From Hysterangium stoloniferum (lineage: Eukaryota; Basidiomycota; Agaricomycetes; Hysterangiales; Hysterangiaceae), in the NCBI GenBank assembly GCA_015178975.1, contig WHVD01000216.1, positions 1 through 64,000 of the forward strand: DNA of 64,000 nt, read 5' to 3'. The notes below the pieces were generated by a model. That model did not search any database and was not told where the DNA came from. It worked only from the letters and a program-made list of their open reading frames with translations. Positions 59,852 to 64,000 of the stretch are shown here, in pieces; position 1 is the stretch's first letter; each line of letters begins with the position of its first letter. The translations under genes and the position numbers were made by a program.

Positions 59852-61485
59852 GAGTCTCCTCTTGCGTATCGCTGCGCTAAGGCTCATGTCGACCCACCCA
59901 AAATACGGCTCAATATTGAAGACAACCAAGATTTTGGAGCAAGCTGAGACTGGATGATTCCGGTGCAACGATCATGACATTGCTACATGCGCGCGGTACA
60001 TGTCGTCAAATGGGCTCACAGGCGGGTCACACGAGTTGACAGGACCACGTTGTATTGTCTAGAGCGAGACTGGATACAGAACAGAGTAGTATACGGTAAG
60101 GAAAAGAAGGAAAACTTCCCGGGCTATATATGCCGTGATCACGTGCAATCGTGCAATCAGAACTAAAGGGTGGAACAAGGGGCGGACGCAAACAAAGGGT
60201 GAACGTGAACAAAGGTGAACGCGTAAGACTGGGGTGCCAGGGTTACACTGTGAGTGTAAATTGGTTGCGTAGTCAGTGTGATGATAAATATTTGGAGAAC
60301 CTGGAGAGATAGAATGTTAGTGCTTGCGTCTCTTCATTGATTTATTTGATAATAGCTTCAAAAGAAAGAGTGGGGTGCGAGTAAAACATTGTCTGGAGGA
60401 GCTGAAGGAACCAGATGCAATTGCGGATCATGAAGTCAAATACAGGCGCGATTTTGCATCGGAGGACGACGAGCTTAAACCAAGCCAAAATGGGGATGAG
60501 CAGATGGACTGGCATCAAGCAGTAATGCTACCAGTGATACAGACGCGGACACAGAGTCAAACAGTGGCGTTGAGATTACTTATACATAATCCACATGAGG
60601 CATGATCGTGCATTGAATTGTTTTATGTTCTCAAACGTAGCGGCCTTCTAACGGATACTTCTGTGAGACACTAGCTGTTTTGCGTACGGATAACAGTAGG
60701 GCATCAGGAAAATATCAGCCTTTTTTGCTTGCTCACTCTGTAATTAACAACTGGGTCTCACATAAACGTGGTAACCAGCCAATTCGTTTATAGGTAGGTA
60801 GACACTACCCTCTGGTCCCTGGGTCCGAAACAGAGCCATACCTATTCCCATACAATCAAGCGGCCCGATCCACGATGCGGGTGTGGTCGGCTGGTTGTCC
60901 GAGATGCCGGTGGTATGTCCTTCGAGATAACCTGAAGGCCCAAGCAGTTTGCTAACACACGAAAGTATCGATGACTAAATCGTGCCCGCAAAAACACTGC
61001 GCTCAGCTCTCTATGTTGATGTATTAGGATTACGTCAGCTGCTTTAGATAAACTGGAACTCACCGAGTAACTGTATAGTTAGAGACCGCTTATGAATACT
61101 CTATATGGAATGGAGACCGACCGCGTAGCACCCAAACGAAGGTCTATCACTCCCTGAGACTGTACACTGGCAGGGAACGCCTGTAACACCCGGAGGGAGA
61201 CGGGAATGGAGGTCAAATTTGACAAATGATCAACGTGAAAATGCGGTGTCCCTTCCGAGTTACATAATGTCCATTCACCTCGAGCACGCGTTATAGTCAA
61301 GGAAATGAAAGTAATTTCTACGAACAATCCAAGCCAAACCACAACTATGGCTAATACAGTTCAACGTTGCAACAAATCGAAGTAATAAAGCAAACAATGG
61401 TAACTAAACAGTCATAAAGTCTTTTCTGGCACTATCCGGAAGTTTTCATGGTATCGATCAAGAAACATAGAGGGCAAAAATCAAA
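59852..61485. other. Mostly unassigned; two weak frames
   Basis: A plus-strand frame at 60324-60605 (93 aa, charged) and minus-strand frames at 61079-61342 and 60842-61063 are open. The former of the minus frames begins with a hydrophobic, signal-like stretch (MVWLGLFVEITFISLTI). No family was recognised and no clean splice model was found. Confidence 0.25.
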
Positions 61486-62402
61486 CTAGAGGCCATATAA
61501 CGCGATCCACGTCGCCGCGACGCCGAAAATGGCAAATGACGGTCTAAATCCTATAGAATCCGCGCCATTCCCGGACCCAGTTCCCGAACTGCTGCTGGCA
61601 GGGGGGCTCGTGGCACTCGGCGTAGTAAGACCCGAGCCCACAAGTCCTGTTGTGGATACAGCTTGAGCTACAGTTTGAGTTAGTGGCACGGACGACGGTG
61701 CCGTTCCCCCGGTGCTCGCGTTCGCGTTCGCGCTCGACACTGGCGACGATGACAACGGGGGAGACAGCACCGTGCCGCTTACGCCTGTTACAGGGAAAGA
61801 AGAGGCTGCGCTGGGCGTACCGGAGGGAAGCGCGGCGGTTGAAATGATACGGTTCGGGTCTTCTCCCGGGAGAGTGAGCTTGGGGAGAGGGAGACTAAAT
61901 GCATCGCAGGAGGTCGTAATGACTGGAAGGAGAGTGGTGAGTGCAAGCGGTTTGCGCAAGAAAGGGATGGAGAAATGTACGGTCTAAATCACGTTGAGCC
62001 TGGTCGTAGTCCGTTGCGCGCTGGACACCACCGAGGCATATGTAGCAATTGAAAAGGCCGGTTTGGAACGTCGGTGTGCACAGACCTACGTTGACGAAAT
62101 GATGAGATCTCTCGATTCGTCAATCCATAGGTAAGACTCACAAGAGCCAATGGGGGGTGCGCAGGTCTATTTTTCGACATGGTTATAATAAATAGATGTT
62201 GCCATTTTGAAAACAAAGCACTGACTTGAAGTAACGATACCGGACTTGAACAGTTACCCTGGCATTCTGTTGGAATTGGAGACGGCACAATTGCGAGTGA
62301 TTGAACGCCCTTTGGTAAACTGAGAAGGTTATTGACTCCATTAACAGCCAGAACAAGCTGGAAGGTCGCTGCTAAAATAAGGAGGGACTTAAGGAAGGCC
62401 AT
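61486..62402 (-). CDS. Predicted secreted, GPI-anchored Ser/Thr-rich protein
   Basis: The first exon from 62402 encodes a signal peptide (MAFLKSLLILAATFQLVLAV) and a short Cys segment (ECQGNC). After one or more introns a further Cys-rich piece follows (LCTPTFQTGLFNCYICLGGV). The last exon, entered at a CCTTCCAG/TC acceptor near 61915, has ITTSCDAFSLPLPKLTLPG, a long Ser/Thr/Pro/Gly/Ala tract and a hydrophobic C-terminus (FAIFGVAATWIALYGL), which looks like a GPI-anchor signal. A cell-wall or membrane surface location is inferred. The spacing of the cysteines is reminiscent of small fungal surface proteins, but CFEM is not clearly met. The middle exon borders are uncertain. Confidence 0.65.
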
Positions 62403-62683
62403 TCTCGTGCTGCAGTGGTGGTGGTGGTACGCTACAGGGGCATAACCACGCTGTCAAATAAAATAACTCCACTCCACTAGGCGAACCGAGGTCGTCTCAT
62501 TGATTCTGTACGCTTACATAAGAGAAGACTGAATGGATGAGGTTCTTCTGCAATTACGTAACCCATAGCCGTGACATCTTCAAGTGTTTCAGGTTATTTT
62601 TAGGTTACCAGTTCGTTCAAGTTCACTATGAAACAAGTCGTACAACTGTCCCGGAATATTGTGGATATTCCAACAGAAATATT

Positions 62684-63155
62684 ATGCCAAACATTCGCGG
62701 ATCGGATACTGGTGCTAGTGACGCAAGTTGGAAAAGTCGGGAATCTCGTACGTTGACCTGGAATTTTTCTGATTTATGCTATAGAGCCGCTACAGATTCA
62801 AGCCTCAATCCCCCACACTGCACAACTTATCCCAACAACAAATGCGGAAGAAACTACAGCCGAAGTTCTGCCGGAAACTGAGAAATTACTGCCCACACCG
62901 CCGCCATCGATCAAACTCACACCTTTGATGGGAAGCGCCCCCAGCGAGCACATGCACACGCTGCATTCTTTATACGCATCACAAGTGGCGACCTTGGTGT
63001 GGTTATCTGCGGAATCCCGAGGTGGGATGCGCAAACCGATCATCGTGGGTATTGCTCTTCGAAAAGGCGGCATATCCGATGAAGCGCTCGAGCGGAAGAC
63101 GTTTATGGGTGTCATGCAGATGATCAAGGAAATTTTGTTTGAAGGAGAGCAGTGA
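62684..63155 (+). CDS. Hypothetical two-exon protein, 144 aa
   Basis: Exons 62684-62747 and 62785-63155 join through a 37-nt GT-AG intron in frame. The N-terminal half is disordered, rich in Thr, Pro and Glu. The C-terminal half is compact, with a helix (LHSLYASQVATLVWLSAE), a strand (KPIIVGIALRKG) and a final helix (FMGVMQMIKEILFEGEQ). I do not recognise the family. The consistent junction and clean stop support a real gene. Confidence 0.5.
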
Positions 63156-64000
63156 AGAGGTATGCAGCGAAAATGAGGATATTGAAGCTCTGAGCACGAA
63201 AACTAATAAATCAGCTCAGTTGGAGCTTGGCTAGCCCCAGAATGTCGCAAGTCAGGCTTATCTGGCCTATATTAAGCCATGTAATTATTTTTATGGAGAA
63301 GCCGGAAGTAGTGAAAAAGAAAGATTTAGACGACAAATATATCGTCGTGAGTGCGTTGCGTACAAATAGCAGGCACTGTTAGTAGTTTAACCTGAGGTAC
63401 TCGTAATGAGCCTTTGATCCAGGTTCTGACGCGGGTGGTTTTCAGACTGGGAGTTGAGTGTTTGTTGGCAATTTCGGCGACTGTGAACCATGACAACAGA
63501 ACAATGACAGCGGTCCCCTTCTCCCTTCTACTTGAAAACATCTCCATGTATATATAAACCCTGCTCGGGACCGCTCTAAGCTATGGGAGTTCCGTCGAGG
63601 CCTTCGCTACGTTAGAAAGGGGTGAATCATTAAGTTCTAGGTTAGATGTTGAATTCTATTACAGCCTCACTAGATGGTATAAGACTCACACAGCCATAAT
63701 CCACGAAGTCGAATGGAAATAACAATCATCTTAGGGAGACCGTCTAAGTATATATCCCTGGGAATCCGATTTACATAAAGGGTGTGCGTATCTTTTTACC
63801 TGCCATAGGGAAGGTAGCCAGGTGCCGAGATGATATATAACAACGACATAATGCCATATACACGTTTTACGAGAAACTTCGATAAACACGTAGTGATGCT
63901 TAGCGAACATATCCAGGGGGAGCGTCCTCAAGCCACAGCAAAAGAAGTACATCCTGACAACACCGTTTTTGTCTATCATACAGCGCCCGGTCAGAGTTAC
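63156..64000. other. No gene recognised
   Basis: Only short unsupported frames to the window edge. TATATATAAA on the minus strand near 63550 is a possible core promoter but no gene is attached to it. Confidence 0.35.

Noticed and set aside
61650-61987. Plus-strand frames over the Ser/Thr-rich exon
   Set aside because: They are antisense shadows of the low-complexity tract in the GPI-anchored protein gene.
1-64000. CRISPR arrays, rRNA or tRNA genes
   Set aside because: No regularly spaced repeats with unique spacers, no rRNA-like conserved blocks and no convincing tRNA B-box with acceptor stem were found by eye.

Overview
The window looks like a basidiomycete fungus, most likely an Agaricomycete. 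Host genes are split by many short introns (mostly 37-65 nt, GT-AG, one probable GC-AG). The DNA transposase is of the Plavaka type, which is known from Agaricomycetes, and several host proteins belong to Agaricomycete-typical families. About half of the window is transposon-derived.

Region by region. 1-12,450 is a dump of repeats: a broken transposon-associated ORF split by a solo LTR, a broken Ty1/copia element on the minus strand, a second copia fragment, and several LTRs of one family, two of them solo with perfect 5-bp target duplications. 12,450-19,250 holds poorly known host-like sequence: an inverted duplication, two multi-exon genes of unknown function (15.3-17.4 kb), decayed copies of a terminal exon, and a very young LTR-gag-LTR element. 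19,250-31,000 is mostly gene-poor, with one complete unknown gene (21.3-22.5 kb), its broken copy at 29.1-30.2 kb, and a 1.2-kb foldback element exactly abutting that copy. 31,000-34,900 carries an F-box protein gene, a histone H2A pseudogene and a chimeric pseudogene with the 3' end of a carboxymuconolactone-decarboxylase-like (CMD) gene.

35,202-44,923 is the most striking region: a terminal-inverted-repeat DNA transposon with two apparently intact, head-to-head genes, a 1007-aa Plavaka-type transposase and a DUF6532-like protein. A non-autonomous relative is nested in it and a short MITE with the same ends lies inside it. Its borders are confirmed by a paralogous empty site at about 34.1-34.9 kb, and three members of the family show 2-bp target duplications.

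45,173-63,155 is host territory: an intact CMD-family gene, divergent from a 14-exon Mediator subunit 16 gene (918 aa, all exons in frame); an ankyrin pseudogene island; a cytochrome P450; a Sou1-like short-chain dehydrogenase with one doubtful splice junction; a predicted GPI-anchored secreted protein; and a small unknown gene. These appear to be ordinary dispersed genes. I see no convincing metabolic cluster. Exon positions come from reading splice signals and reading frames by eye.
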